Source: Oscillospiraceae bacterium
GTDB taxonomy: Bacteria; Bacillota; Clostridia; Oscillospirales; CAG-382
Reading direction: 5' to 3'
DNA length: 44,965 nucleotides
NCBI GenBank assembly: GCA_015064945.1
Contig: SVRF01000013.1
Span: 1-44,965, forward strand
In this document: positions 31,868 to 40,294 of the stretch, piece by piece
How the letters are laid out: each line of letters opens with the position of its first letter
How positions within the stretch are numbered: the first letter of the stretch is position 1
Position numbers and translations under genes: made by a program
Notes under the pieces: generated by a model
The model's database searches: none
The model's input: only the letters and a program-made list of their open reading frames with translations
What the model was told of the DNA's origin: nothing

Positions 31868-32500
31868 TCATATTTTACAGGGAAATTCAAGTGCCCTGAA
31901 GGGGCAATTTTCGCAATCGGGATTTTTCGCACGGCAAAATTCCCTGCCGAACAGCACCATTCTGTGGCAAAAATCGCTTTGCTTTTCCTTGGGGATAAGC
32001 TTGTCCAGCTGACGCTCCACCCCTATGGGAGTATTGCTTGTAACCAAGCCCAACCTGCCCGATATGCGTATGCAATGGGTATCCGCCACTATGCCGCCAA
32101 GGTCAAACAGGTCGCCGCGGAGCAGGTTTGCCACCTTTCTGCCCACGCCTGCTAAGGAAAGCAGTTCCTTCATATCCCGTGGCAAGACACCGCCGTACAC
32201 GGCACACAGACGCTCTGCCGCCGCCTTTATATTCTTTGCCTTGCTGTGATAAAGCCCCACGGGGCGTATTATCGTCTCTATATCCGCCAGCTCTGCCGCC
32301 GCCAGCTCCGCCGCTGTGGGGAAAGCCGCAAACAGGGGTATACTTACCTGATTAACACGGGCATCGGTACACTGGGCGGAAAGTATTGCCATTACAAGCA
32401 GCTTGTATGGCTCGCCCTCGTATCTCAGGGAACATTCTGCGGCAGGGTACTGCTGTTCAAGTACCGATATGGCTGTCGCCGCCTTTTCTTTTAATGTCAT
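31868..32500 (-). CDS. nth: Endonuclease III (DNA glycosylase/AP lyase)
   Basis: A 210-residue HhH-GPD glycosylase that removes oxidised pyrimidines. LLSLAGVGRKVANLL is the helix-hairpin-helix with catalytic Lys122, and VADTHCIR holds catalytic Asp140. The C-terminal iron-sulfur loop has C189, C196, C199 and C208. The last gap is 8 residues, where the family standard is CX6CX2CX5C, so the cluster loop is slightly enlarged. It lies 39 bp upstream of the glycosyltransferase gene. Confidence 0.95.
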   Translation of the reverse strand: MTLKEKAATAISVLEQQYPAAECSLRYEGEPYKLLVMAILSAQCTDARVNQVSIPLFAAFPTAAELAAAELADIETIIRPVGLYHSKAKNIKAAAERLCAVYGGVLPRDMKELLSLAGVGRKVANLLRGDLFDLGGIVADTHCIRISGRLGLVTSNTPIGVERQLDKLIPKEKQSDFCHRMVLFGREFCRAKNPDCENCPFRALEFPCKI

Positions 32501-32509
32501 AAATGCCGC

Positions 32510-33049
32510 CTACTCGTCAAAAATAAAGTTAACATCACCGGAAAGCAAGGCAAGAGAGCCTTTATAGATAACCTCGGCACGCTCGTTAAAATTGCTTTGC
32601 ATAAGGTGTGCGTAGTCCTCGTCGGTAACAAAGGTCTCCAGACTAAGCAGGGTCTTTTCCTTATCCACGATGGACGCCTTAAGCATAAAGCCCTTGCCGC
32701 AGGGCTCTACCGTACAGCTTATGCGATTGCCGTGGCGTTTAAGGGCAAGAAGCCGCTGGGCAGAGCGAAGCGCCTTATCCTTAACCCCTGCGTAAAGTGC
32801 GCTTTGCACCTCGCCCACCATAAGCACACCGATAGAGGAGATGGCGTAAAGCTTTTCGCCGTCCACCGTTACCTCTTCCACTTGGCGGGACTCCAACAGG
32901 TCGGAAAAGCAAATGGAAAAATCAAAATAGTTAACAAAGGCGTCCTGCACCACAACCTCGCCGATGGTGGTGATATCAAGCGGCTCGCCTATGTTCTTAA
33001 GCAGGTAAAGTATAAACACCTTTATCTCAAATTTATCGGTAAGTTCCAA
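32510..33049 (-). CDS. DUF4364 family protein (winged-helix-like)
   Basis: A protein of about 179 residues with a winged-helix N-terminus (LTDKFEIKVFILYLLKNIGEPLDITTIGEVV...) and a mixed C-terminal domain, matching the clostridial DUF4364 family. Function is unknown; DNA binding is plausible. I favour the TTG at 33049 because GGGGGAAAGG lies just upstream; an in-frame start further up would extend into the promoter at 33087-33115. It is probably co-transcribed with nth (9 bp gap). Confidence 0.75.
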   Translation of the reverse strand: MELTDKFEIKVFILYLLKNIGEPLDITTIGEVVVQDAFVNYFDFSICFSDLLESRQVEEVTVDGEKLYAISSIGVLMVGEVQSALYAGVKDKALRSAQRLLALKRHGNRISCTVEPCGKGFMLKASIVDKEKTLLSLETFVTDEDYAHLMQSNFNERAEVIYKGSLALLSGDVNFIFDE

Positions 33050-33086
33050 GGTCGCCTTTCCCCCTTTTAAAACTGTCGTCTTTGTT

Positions 33087-33115
33087 ATTATATAACAAAA
33101 ATTCTTAAATTTCAA
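33087..33115 (-). promoter_or_regulatory. Sigma-A promoter for DUF4364-nth
   Basis: Minus-strand TTGAAA (33110-33115) and TATAAT (33087-33092) are 17 bp apart. It lies 38 bp upstream of the TTG start at 33049. Confidence 0.8.
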
Positions 33116-33127
33116 TAGCAATAGTAG

Positions 33128-33156
33128 TTGAAAAATACTTATTTGTATAGTATAAT
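33128..33156 (+). promoter_or_regulatory. Sigma-A promoter for the rnf operon
   Basis: TTGAAA (33128-33133) and TATAAT (33151-33156) are 17 bp apart, 30 bp before the rnfC start. Its -35 lies only 12 bp from the divergent -35 of the DUF4364 gene. Confidence 0.82.
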
Positions 33157-33186
33157 GTAGTGTAGTTTAATTAGGAAGGTGATATA

Positions 33187-34512
33187 GTGGCATATACTTT
33201 TCTCGGCGGTATACATCTTGACGAAAGAAAAAACACCGCCGCTATGCCGGCAGAGCTTTTTGCCGACCCCAAGCGGGTAGCCATCCCTATGCTTCAGCAT
33301 ATCGGTGCCCCCTGCAAGCCTCTTGTTTCGGCAGGTGACACAGTTACCGTGGGACAATGCATTGGTGAGAATAACGATGCCCTTTGTTGCTCTGTCCACG
33401 CAAGCGTATCCGGCAAGGTATTAGCCCTTGAGGAAAGGCGCGGCATTACAGGTGCGGCAATAACCCACGTTGTTATAGAAAACGATTTTAATTATACCCC
33501 TTGTCCCGACCTGCAGGGCGTTCAGACCGCCCTTGAGGATATGAGCACGGAGGATATTATTGCCCGTCTGCGCAGTGCAGGCATTGTGGGTATGGGCGGC
33601 GCAACATTCCCTGCCTATGCAAAGCTTCAATCCGCTATAGGTAAGGTAAAACATCTTATAATCAACTGTGCGGAGTGTGAACCGTATATTACCGCCAACC
33701 ACCGCCTTATGCTGGAAGAGCCCGATACGGTTATAAACGGCATAAAGATACTTATCCACGCCTTGGGGCTTCGCAGGGCTGTTATAGCTATCGAGGACAA
33801 CAAGCCCGATGTAATAGAGCTGTTTAACAAAAAGATAACGGACAAGGCGTTAATAAGCGTAAAGGTGCTTAAGACTAAGTATCCTCAGGGTGACGAAAGA
33901 CAGATAATATACGCACTTTACGGCAAGGAAATACCTGCCGGCAAGCTTCCTGCAGACGTGGGCTGTGTGCTGTTTAATCCGGAGACTGTTGCCTGTATCT
34001 ACCGTGCCTTTTCCACGGGTATGCCCGTGGTGCAGAAGCGTGTTACCGTAGACGGGGACGCTATAAAGAAGCCCCGTAACCTTATAGTGCCCATCGGCAC
34101 CTCCTTTGCCGATATTGCGGAGGCCTGCGGCGGCACACGCAAAAGGTTTGCCCGTCTTATAAACGGCGGCCCTATGATGGGGCAAGCACAATGGAGCCTT
34201 GATTACACCGTAACTAAGGGCACGGGCGCACTGCTTTTCCTCAGCGATATGAAAGAAGAGATAGGTCAGTGCATCCGTTGCGGAAAATGCGTGCGTGCCT
34301 GTCAGATGCATCTTATGCCCGCACTGCTTGCGGCATATTCGGAAAAAGAAAAATATGAGGAATGCGAAAACCTTGGCGCGCTAAGCTGTGTAGAGTGCGG
34401 CTGTTGCACCTACGTATGTCCCGGCAAAGTGCCGATAGTACAGTACATCCGCAACGCCAAGGGCGCAATTAACGAGCATAGACGCCGTGTGGGCGAGAAA
34501 GGGGGCAAATAA
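33187..34512 (+). CDS. rnfC: Rnf complex subunit C (electron entry/NADH-binding)
   Basis: A 441-residue RnfC. The N-terminus is MAYTFLGGIHLDERKNTAA. A nucleotide/flavin-binding region (GIVGMGGATFPAYAKL) follows, with CAECEPYI. Two [4Fe-4S] motifs are CIRCGKCVRAC and CVECGCCTYVC. The Rnf complex couples electron flow between reduced ferredoxin and NAD+ to Na+ or H+ transport across the membrane. Start is GTG with AGGAAGGTG upstream. First gene of rnfCDGEAB. Confidence 0.96.
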   Translation: MAYTFLGGIHLDERKNTAAMPAELFADPKRVAIPMLQHIGAPCKPLVSAGDTVTVGQCIGENNDALCCSVHASVSGKVLALEERRGITGAAITHVVIENDFNYTPCPDLQGVQTALEDMSTEDIIARLRSAGIVGMGGATFPAYAKLQSAIGKVKHLIINCAECEPYITANHRLMLEEPDTVINGIKILIHALGLRRAVIAIEDNKPDVIELFNKKITDKALISVKVLKTKYPQGDERQIIYALYGKEIPAGKLPADVGCVLFNPETVACIYRAFSTGMPVVQKRVTVDGDAIKKPRNLIVPIGTSFADIAEACGGTRKRFARLINGGPMMGQAQWSLDYTVTKGTGALLFLSDMKEEIGQCIRCGKCVRACQMHLMPALLAAYSEKEKYEECENLGALSCVECGCCTYVCPGKVPIVQYIRNAKGAINEHRRRVGEKGGK

Positions 34513-34515
34513 AAC

Positions 34516-35499
34516 GTGAAGCTTTTGAAGGTCAGTCCCTCTCCCCATATACGCAGTACGGTAACTACCGCATCCGTAATGCGTGACGTTATCATAGCCC
34601 TTTGCCCTGCCCTTATCTGGGCGGTGTACGCCTTTGGCTTCAGGGCGCTTACGGTAACCTTGCTTTCTGTTTTGGCTTGCGTGGGTACGGAGTATGTCTT
34701 TTGTGCCGTAACCAAGCAAAAGCAAAGCATAAAAGACCTTTCCGCCGTGGTAACGGGCATAATACTTGCTTTTAACCTGCCCGTATCCGTGCCCCTTTGG
34801 CTTCCCATCGTGGGCGGCGTGTTTGCCATTGCCGTGGTTAAGATGCTGTTTGGCGGCATCGGCAAGAATTTTCTTAACCCCGCACTTGCGGCAAGAGTGT
34901 TTTTGTTCCTGTCCTTCCCTTCGTATATGTCAGGCTCCTTTGTAAAGCCTGCGGAAAAGCTTTCCGCCTTTGCAATAAGCACAAATCTTGACGGCATAAG
35001 CTCTGCAACACCCCTTGCTCTTATCAAAGAGAGCGTAAGCGACAATATGCTTGTGGATATGTTCTACGGCAACATCGGCGGCTGTCTGGGCGAAGTTTCT
35101 AAGCTTTGCCTGCTTTTGGGGCTTGTTTACCTGCTTGTACGCAGGGTTATCACCTGGCACATCCCCTTGGCGTATATGGGCGTGTTCTTCCTGCTTTCCT
35201 TCGCCTTCCCTATGGGTGAGGACGAGGCAATACGCTACGCACTTTCTGCATTGCTTTCCGGCGGCGTGGTGTTTGGTGCCGTGTTTATGGCGACAGACTA
35301 TGCCACCAGCCCCTTTAACCCCACGGGCAAGCTGCTTTTCGGTGCCCTTTGCGGCGCCTTGACGGTGTTCTTCCGTTATTTCAGCAACTATCCCGAAGGC
35401 ACAAGCTTTGCAATTCTTATAATGAACTGCTTTGTTTACTACATCGACCGCATAACCCAACCCGTAAAGTTTGGAGGTGGCAAAAATGCAGGAAAATAA
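34516..35499 (+). CDS. rnfD: Rnf complex subunit D
   Basis: A 327-residue membrane subunit with 8-10 hydrophobic helices. DGISSATPL contains the threonine that normally carries covalent FMN. It starts with GTG 3 bp after rnfC, so translation is probably coupled. The end overlaps rnfG by 14 bp. With RnfA and RnfE it forms the membrane part of the ion-translocating complex. Confidence 0.95.
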   Translation: MKLLKVSPSPHIRSTVTTASVMRDVIIALCPALIWAVYAFGFRALTVTLLSVLACVGTEYVFCAVTKQKQSIKDLSAVVTGIILAFNLPVSVPLWLPIVGGVFAIAVVKMLFGGIGKNFLNPALAARVFLFLSFPSYMSGSFVKPAEKLSAFAISTNLDGISSATPLALIKESVSDNMLVDMFYGNIGGCLGEVSKLCLLLGLVYLLVRRVITWHIPLAYMGVFFLLSFAFPMGEDEAIRYALSALLSGGVVFGAVFMATDYATSPFNPTGKLLFGALCGALTVFFRYFSNYPEGTSFAILIMNCFVYYIDRITQPVKFGGGKNAGK

Positions 35500-36064
35500 A
35501 AAGAACAGCATTGTTTTCTCCACCTTATCCCTTTTGTTTGTGTCGGGCTTGATAGCCTGTCTTGTGGCGCTGGTAAACAGCTTTACCGCCCCTGTTATTG
35601 CAAAGCAAAACGAGGAAGCGCTAAAGCAAAACATAGAAAAGATCTTTGCCGGCAGTACCGGCTATGAGGACATAAGCGCTACCGTTAGTGAAACCGAGGG
35701 TGTTACCGCCGTATACAAGGTGAAAAACGTTACAGGCGGTAAGGATAACTACTGCGTACATTCCTCTGCCGCAGGCTACGGCGGCGCAGTAGAGCTGTTG
35801 GTCGGCTTCAACTGTGACGGACAGATAGTGGGCGTTTCCGTGCTTGCCGCTGACGGAGAGACCCCCGGCGTGGGACAAAAGATAACGGAACAGTCCTTCC
35901 TCGACGGATTTACAGGGCTTGAGTATAATGCGGAAGGTACGGCGGTTGACGGCGTGTCCGGTGCAACGGTAAGCTCTACGGCGGCAGTAAAGGCTGTTAA
36001 CAACGCCTGCCTTGCTATGGATAAAGTGCTTGGCGGCACAGAGGGCGAGGAGGTGTCGGAATGA
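35486..36064 (+). CDS. rnfG: Rnf complex subunit G
   Basis: A 192-residue subunit with one N-terminal membrane helix (SIVFSTLSLLFVSGLIACLVALV) and an outer FMN-binding domain. VDGVSGATVSS is the SGAT flavin-attachment motif. I chose the ATG at 35486, which has GGAGG upstream, rather than an in-frame GTG-like start inside rnfD. Confidence 0.95.
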   Translation: MQENKKNSIVFSTLSLLFVSGLIACLVALVNSFTAPVIAKQNEEALKQNIEKIFAGSTGYEDISATVSETEGVTAVYKVKNVTGGKDNYCVHSSAAGYGGAVELLVGFNCDGQIVGVSVLAADGETPGVGQKITEQSFLDGFTGLEYNAEGTAVDGVSGATVSSTAAVKAVNNACLAMDKVLGGTEGEEVSE

Positions 36065-36669
36065 AAAGACGCGGAATTGCTTGGTTTGCAAAAGAAGGGC
36101 TGTTGAAGAACAACCCTGTTTTGGTACAGCTTTTGGGGCTTTGCTCTGTGCTGGCGGTTTCCACCACTATGACCAACGCTTTAGGTATGGGTGCCGCCGC
36201 TACGCTGGTGCTTATATGCTCTAATTTGCTTATATCCCTGCTTCGCCGTCTTATACCGGAGCAGGTCCGTATAGCCGCATACATCGTGGTTATTTCGGGC
36301 TTTGTTACGGCGGTGCAGCTGCTTATAAAGGCGTATTTCCCCGCTATTGACAAATCTTTGGGTATATTTATTCCGCTTATAGTAGTTAACTGTATAGTAC
36401 TTGCAAGGGCAGAGGCTTTTGCATCCAAAAACGGACCCGTCGCATCCATATTGGATGGTCTTTTTATGGGTATAGGCTATACTGCAGCACTGCTTTGCCT
36501 GGCCTTTATACGTGAATTTTTCGGTAGCGGCACTTTGTTCGGTATAAAAGTGCTGGGTGAGGGCTACCCCGGCATACTTGTATTCACTATGCCCGCAGGC
36601 GCATTTATCTGCTTGGCGTGCGTGGTGGCGGCAGTGCGCTATTTCAGCACAAGAAAGGGGGATAAGTAA
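36061..36669 (+). CDS. rnfE: Rnf complex subunit E
   Basis: A 202-residue membrane protein of the RnfA/E (NqrD/E) family. Characteristic segments are LGLCSVLAVSTTMTNALGMG, and VNCIVLARAEAFASKN, whose cysteine may help bind the intramembrane iron centre shared with RnfA. Its ATG overlaps the rnfG stop by 4 bp. Confidence 0.95.
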   Translation: MKRRGIAWFAKEGLLKNNPVLVQLLGLCSVLAVSTTMTNALGMGAAATLVLICSNLLISLLRRLIPEQVRIAAYIVVISGFVTAVQLLIKAYFPAIDKSLGIFIPLIVVNCIVLARAEAFASKNGPVASILDGLFMGIGYTAALLCLAFIREFFGSGTLFGIKVLGEGYPGILVFTMPAGAFICLACVVAAVRYFSTRKGDK

Positions 36670-37287
36670 ATGTCGCTTACAGAAATGTTACTGCTTTGCT
36701 TTTCCGCCATCTTGGCAGAAAACTTTATATTTGTTAAGTTTATGGGCGTTTGCCCCTTCCTCGGAGTTTCGGGCAGGATAGACACCGCACTTTCTATGGG
36801 TATGGCAGTTACCTTTGTTATGTCCGTTGCCTCCGCCGCCGCTTGGGCTGTGTACAATTTTGTGCTTGTGCCCTTCGAACTGGAGTATCTTGAAACCATT
36901 GCGTTTATTATAATCATAGCATCCCTTGTTCAGCTTATAGAGATGTTTATGAAAAAAGCATTTCCGCCTCTATATAAAGCGCTGGGCATCTACCTGCCCC
37001 TTATAACCACCAACTGTGCGGTTTTGGGCGTGGCGCTTCTTAACGTACAAAACAACTATAACCTGCTTCAAAGCGTTATGTACGGCTTCTTTGCCGCACT
37101 GGGCTTTACCTTTGCGCTGTTTGTATTTGCAGGCGTAAGACAAAGGCTGGAGCTGGCAAGTCCCCCAAAATCCTTCGAGGGCGTGCCCCTGTCCCTAGTA
37201 GCGGCAGGGCTTATCGCTATGGCGTTTTCGGGCTTTCAGGGCATCAATCTCGGTGGCACGGGGCTTTTCCCTTTCACCTTGGGTTAA
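36670..37287 (+). CDS. rnfA: Rnf complex subunit A
   Basis: A 205-residue membrane paralogue of RnfE. It has ENFIFVKFMGVCPFLGVSGR and LITTNCAVLGVALLN, the two cysteine-bearing inverted-repeat segments. It begins directly after the rnfE stop codon. Confidence 0.95.
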   Translation: MSLTEMLLLCFSAILAENFIFVKFMGVCPFLGVSGRIDTALSMGMAVTFVMSVASAAAWAVYNFVLVPFELEYLETIAFIIIIASLVQLIEMFMKKAFPPLYKALGIYLPLITTNCAVLGVALLNVQNNYNLLQSVMYGFFAALGFTFALFVFAGVRQRLELASPPKSFEGVPLSLVAAGLIAMAFSGFQGINLGGTGLFPFTLG

Positions 37288-37299
37288 GGAGGCAGTGTA

Positions 37300-38091
37300 A
37301 TGAATACTATCCTTCTTGCATTAATATTCTTTGCCGTTCTTGGCGGCGTGTTAGGTTTTCTGCTGGCACTTTTTGACAAAAAGATGAAGGTAGCGGAGGA
37401 CCCACGTATCGGTGATATATCCGCACTCCTCCCCGGGGCAAATTGCGGCGGTTGCGGCTACGCAGGCTGTGGCGGTCTTGCCGCCGCTATTGTGGAGGGT
37501 AAAGCCCCCATCAACAAGTGTGCCGCTTTATCCGACGAAAATATAGGCAAAATAGCCGCCATAATGGGCGTAGAGGCAGTAGGTGCCGAAAAGATGCGCG
37601 CCCTTGTTCTTTGCTCCGGCGCTAAAAGCTGTTCTACCCAGAAATACAGCTACACAGGCATAAACGACTGTGTTGCCGCCGCAAAGCTTCACGGCGGCTC
37701 CCGCCTTTGTCCCAGCGGCTGTATCGGTCTGGGAACTTGCGTGCGCAGCTGTAAGTTTAACGCCATAAGCGTTGTGGACGGTGTTGCCGTGGTTGACCCC
37801 CACAAGTGCCGCGGTTGCGGCGCCTGTGCGGTAAGCTGTCCCAAGAACCTTATAAAGCTTATACCCGCAAAGGCAAAATATTGGGTTGCCTGCAACTCTC
37901 CCGACAAGGGCGCAGTTGTGCGTACATACTGTGAAGCAGGCTGTATCGGTTGCGGTCTTTGCGCCCGCAGTTGTGAAAGCGATGCCATAATAAAACAGGG
38001 CTTTTTGGAAAGCATTGACTATTCCAAGTGCATAAGCTGCGGTGCTTGTGCGGAAAAATGCCCGCAGGGTATAATAAAATCAGCAAAATAA
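37300..38091 (+). CDS. rnfB: Rnf complex subunit B (ferredoxin-type, electron input)
   Basis: A 263-residue iron-sulfur protein. An N-terminal membrane helix is followed by the RnfB cluster motif CGGCGYAGCGGLAAAI. Several ferredoxin-type Cys motifs follow: CIGLGTCVRSC, CRGCGACAVSC, CIGCGLCARSC and CISCGACAEKC. RnfB accepts electrons from ferredoxin. AAGGAGG precedes the ATG. It is the last gene of the operon; a terminator hairpin starts 4 bp after the stop. Confidence 0.96.
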   Translation: MNTILLALIFFAVLGGVLGFLLALFDKKMKVAEDPRIGDISALLPGANCGGCGYAGCGGLAAAIVEGKAPINKCAALSDENIGKIAAIMGVEAVGAEKMRALVLCSGAKSCSTQKYSYTGINDCVAAAKLHGGSRLCPSGCIGLGTCVRSCKFNAISVVDGVAVVDPHKCRGCGACAVSCPKNLIKLIPAKAKYWVACNSPDKGAVVRTYCEAGCIGCGLCARSCESDAIIKQGFLESIDYSKCISCGACAEKCPQGIIKSAK

Positions 38092-38094
38092 GTT

Positions 38095-38121
38095 AATGTA
38101 GGGCAAAAGCTGCCCTACATT
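38095..38121 (+). terminator. Hairpin terminator of the rnf operon
   Basis: AATGTAGGGCA and TGCCCTACATT form a perfect 11-bp stem with a 5-base loop. A near-identical hairpin with the same arms and a different loop lies at 38343-38368, on the other side of the repeat element. Confidence 0.7.
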
Positions 38122-38342
38122 CAGACCGCTGTCAAAGGCGCAGACCACAAAAAAGAAAAATACAATTACACGCAAAGATGAAAATTCAGGGACACATCCC
38201 TGAATTTTCCGCATTGCATAGTATTTTTTGTTCAAAACGAACCTCGGCTCACAGTACATCGGTACAGTTCTCGCCTCGGTTCGTCTTGTCTGCACTCTTT
38301 CTCAGCACTCTGCCAAGCTGATGACAATTTGTCATCAGCTTG
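38122..38342 (-). mobile_element. Non-coding interspersed element, copy B (inverted)
   Basis: About 221 bp, the reverse complement of the copy A block order. It runs from CAGACCGCTGTCAAAGG, through ATTCAGGGACACATCCCTGAAT and CTCACAGTACATCGGTACAG, to the AAGCTGATGACA / TGTCATCAGCTT hairpin. It lacks the extra 45-bp palindrome seen in copy A. No gene in the 38,092-38,386 gap. Confidence 0.75.
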
Positions 38343-38368
38343 AATGTAGGGCAGGCCTGCCCTACATT
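38343..38368. repeat. Duplicated rnf terminator hairpin
   Basis: Same 11-bp arms (AATGTAGGGCA / TGCCCTACATT) as 38095-38121 in the same orientation, with loop GGCC instead of AAAGC. It brackets the repeat element and lies 18 bp before the rlmD start codon. Confidence 0.75.
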
Positions 38369-38386
38369 AATTTTAAAGGAGTAAAA

Positions 38387-39472
38387 ATGAAAAAAGAAAC
38401 TCGCTTTGAGGGCGTTTTTACAGATATAACCGACAAAGGCTTTGGTGTGTGCCGTCACCCCGACGGACGCACCGCTTTTGTTGCCGACGCTCTGCCCGAT
38501 GAGCGCGGCACCGTTAAGGTGATAAAGGAATACAAAAGCTACGTTATAGGCAAGCTGGAGGAGCGCACTATTACGTCCCCCCACCGTATAGAGCCCGACT
38601 GCGCCGTTTACCGCCGTTGCGGCGGCTGTATATACCGCCATTTGGACTACGGGGCAGAGCTTGAGCACAAGCGCCGTGCCGTGGAGGAACAGTTAAAGCG
38701 TATCGGCGGTATAGAGATAGCTGTGCCCACCCCCATAAGCGGCAAGGACGCAGAATACCGCAACAAACTGCTTCTGCCCGTAGGCAAGGTAAACGGAAGT
38801 CTTATCTGCGGCTTTTACGCACCCCACAGCCACAGCATCATCCCCTGTGAGGAGTGCCGACTGCACAGCCCCGACTTTGCGGAAATTACCGCAGAGCTGC
38901 TTAAGCTGTTGCAGGGCAAAAGCGCCTACGACGAAAGCACGGGCAAGGGGCTTATACGCCATTTGTATCTGCGCAAAAACCAAAAGGGTGAGTTTTGCGT
39001 TACCGTTATAGTCAACGGCAAGCGCCTGCCCAGCGCTACGGAGATAGCGGAGTGTCTAATGGAAGCCAAGCCTGCGGTAAAAAGCTTTTACGTTAACCTG
39101 AACGTGGCACGCACCAACACGGTTACGGGTCCCGATTGGATACATATCCGTGGCGAAAAACTGCTTGAAGAGGAGCTTTGCGGCAAACGGTTTTTGATGT
39201 CGCCTGCAGCCTTCTTCCAAGTGAATAAAGAAATGACGGAAAAACTCTACGCCAAAGCGGCAGAGTTTGCAGATATAAAGGCAGGAGAAACGGTATTTGA
39301 TATGTACTGCGGCATCGGCACCGTGGGGCTTTGCGTTTGCCCCGAGGATGCGTACCTCTGCGGTGTGGAGATAGTGCCTGCCGCCATAGAGAACGCACGC
39401 CGTAACGCCGCCATCAACGGCAGAGGCGAGGACAGAGTACGCTTTTTCGCCTGCGATGCGGCAGGGCTTTGA
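38387..39472 (+). CDS. rlmD: 23S rRNA (uracil-5)-methyltransferase RlmD-like, N-terminal part (frame ends early)
   Basis: RlmD/RumA-type enzymes methylate a 23S rRNA uridine (U1939 in E. coli). This frame holds the TRAM domain (KETRFEGVFTDITDKGFGVCR), the [4Fe-4S] motif (CAVYRRCGGCIYRHL) and the SAM-binding motif (VFDMYCGIGTVGLCV). It then stops at TGA (39470-39472) after ACDAAGL. The catalytic end (DPPRAGL and SCNPATL with the nucleophilic Cys) continues in the +1 frame at 39456-39794. Either a frameshift mutation, a sequence error, or programmed +1 shifting at CTT-TGA. AAAGGAG precedes the ATG. Alternative family member: TrmA/RlmCD. Confidence 0.85.
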   Translation: MKKETRFEGVFTDITDKGFGVCRHPDGRTAFVADALPDERGTVKVIKEYKSYVIGKLEERTITSPHRIEPDCAVYRRCGGCIYRHLDYGAELEHKRRAVEEQLKRIGGIEIAVPTPISGKDAEYRNKLLLPVGKVNGSLICGFYAPHSHSIIPCEECRLHSPDFAEITAELLKLLQGKSAYDESTGKGLIRHLYLRKNQKGEFCVTVIVNGKRLPSATEIAECLMEAKPAVKSFYVNLNVARTNTVTGPDWIHIRGEKLLEEELCGKRFLMSPAAFFQVNKEMTEKLYAKAAEFADIKAGETVFDMYCGIGTVGLCVCPEDAYLCGVEIVPAAIENARRNAAINGRGEDRVRFFACDAAGL

Positions 39473-39794
39473 AAGATGCGAGAACGCATTCGGCAAAAAG
39501 CCCGACACCGTGCTTCTTGACCCGCCCCGTGCAGGGCTTGCGCCTCAATTGGTAAAAACGCTCATAGAAGAAGCACCCAAAAAGATAGTCTACATCTCCT
39601 GTAACCCTGCAACATTGGCACGTGATATCGCCCTCTTTACCGCCGGCGGATATAGGGTAGAAAAGGTCGCCACGGTGGATATGTTTCCGCGCACAGGGCA
39701 TGTTGAAAGCGTTGTTTGTTTGAGTAGGGAAAAGGCCGACGATCATATCCGCATATCCGTTCATACAAAGGATTTGCAAACGAAGGCGAACTAA
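39456..39794 (+). pseudogene. rlmD: C-terminal part of the RlmD-like methyltransferase, +1 frame
   Basis: This frame encodes GFERCENAFGKKPDTVLLDPPRAGL, YISCNPATLARDIALF and the terminal GHVESVVCLSRE. These are the catalytic motifs missing from the upstream frame; SCNPATL contains the nucleophilic cysteine. It has no ribosome-binding site of its own at the in-frame ATG (39456). Removing one base near 39464-39470 joins both parts into a normal protein of about 468 residues. Confidence 0.8.
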
Positions 39795-39829
39795 CCGGCA
39801 AAGCTGAATTTGACGAAGGAGGACGAACG

Positions 39830-40216
39830 ATGTATAACTCCATAAAATCAAGCGAAGATATTCGTTACTTTCTTGAGAAGGTCAACTCACTGCACGATGG
39901 GTACATCATCGGTGTGCAGTATATAAATAATGGAATATCAAAAATAGAGCATGGACATTATTTTAATCCTGAGCAAACAAAGTTAGTTGTTAGAATACTT
40001 GTTACCAGCATTTGGGATGCTGTTGTAGAATTGGAATTTGAGGGCCTTTTAGAGTGGCAAATAAAAGATAATCAATGGGACATGACAGATACTGCTGTTA
40101 TGTTTGATGACCAAAATTGGATTATTTGGTCGGATGATGTTTACACCAATATGGAAGAAGTAAAAAAAGGTTCGTATGCAATTGCTAAATCCATGAGATG
40201 GAGAATTACAGAATAG
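39830..40216 (+). CDS. Hypothetical protein, 128 residues
   Basis: Begins MYNSIKSSEDIRYFLEKVNSLHDGYIIGV. The N-terminal ...LHDGYI... phrase and the all-beta-looking, Trp-rich remainder recall small immunity-type or DUF proteins of Firmicutes, but I cannot name a family. There is no signal peptide or membrane segment. GGAGG lies about 10 bp upstream of the ATG. Base composition is visibly more AT-rich than the housekeeping genes, suggesting later acquisition. Confidence 0.65.
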   Translation: MYNSIKSSEDIRYFLEKVNSLHDGYIIGVQYINNGISKIEHGHYFNPEQTKLVVRILVTSIWDAVVELEFEGLLEWQIKDNQWDMTDTAVMFDDQNWIIWSDDVYTNMEEVKKGSYAIAKSMRWRITE

Positions 40217-40294
40217 GAATTGGCTTTATAGAGTTTAGCCATATTCCTATATATCAAACACTTTGGCAGACTCCCTACCTAAAGGAGAAACTAT

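Noticed and set aside
38228..38386. Upstream extension of the rlmD frame
   Set aside because: The extension runs through the interspersed repeat and the duplicated hairpin; the ATG at 38387 has AAAGGAG and starts the TRAM domain.
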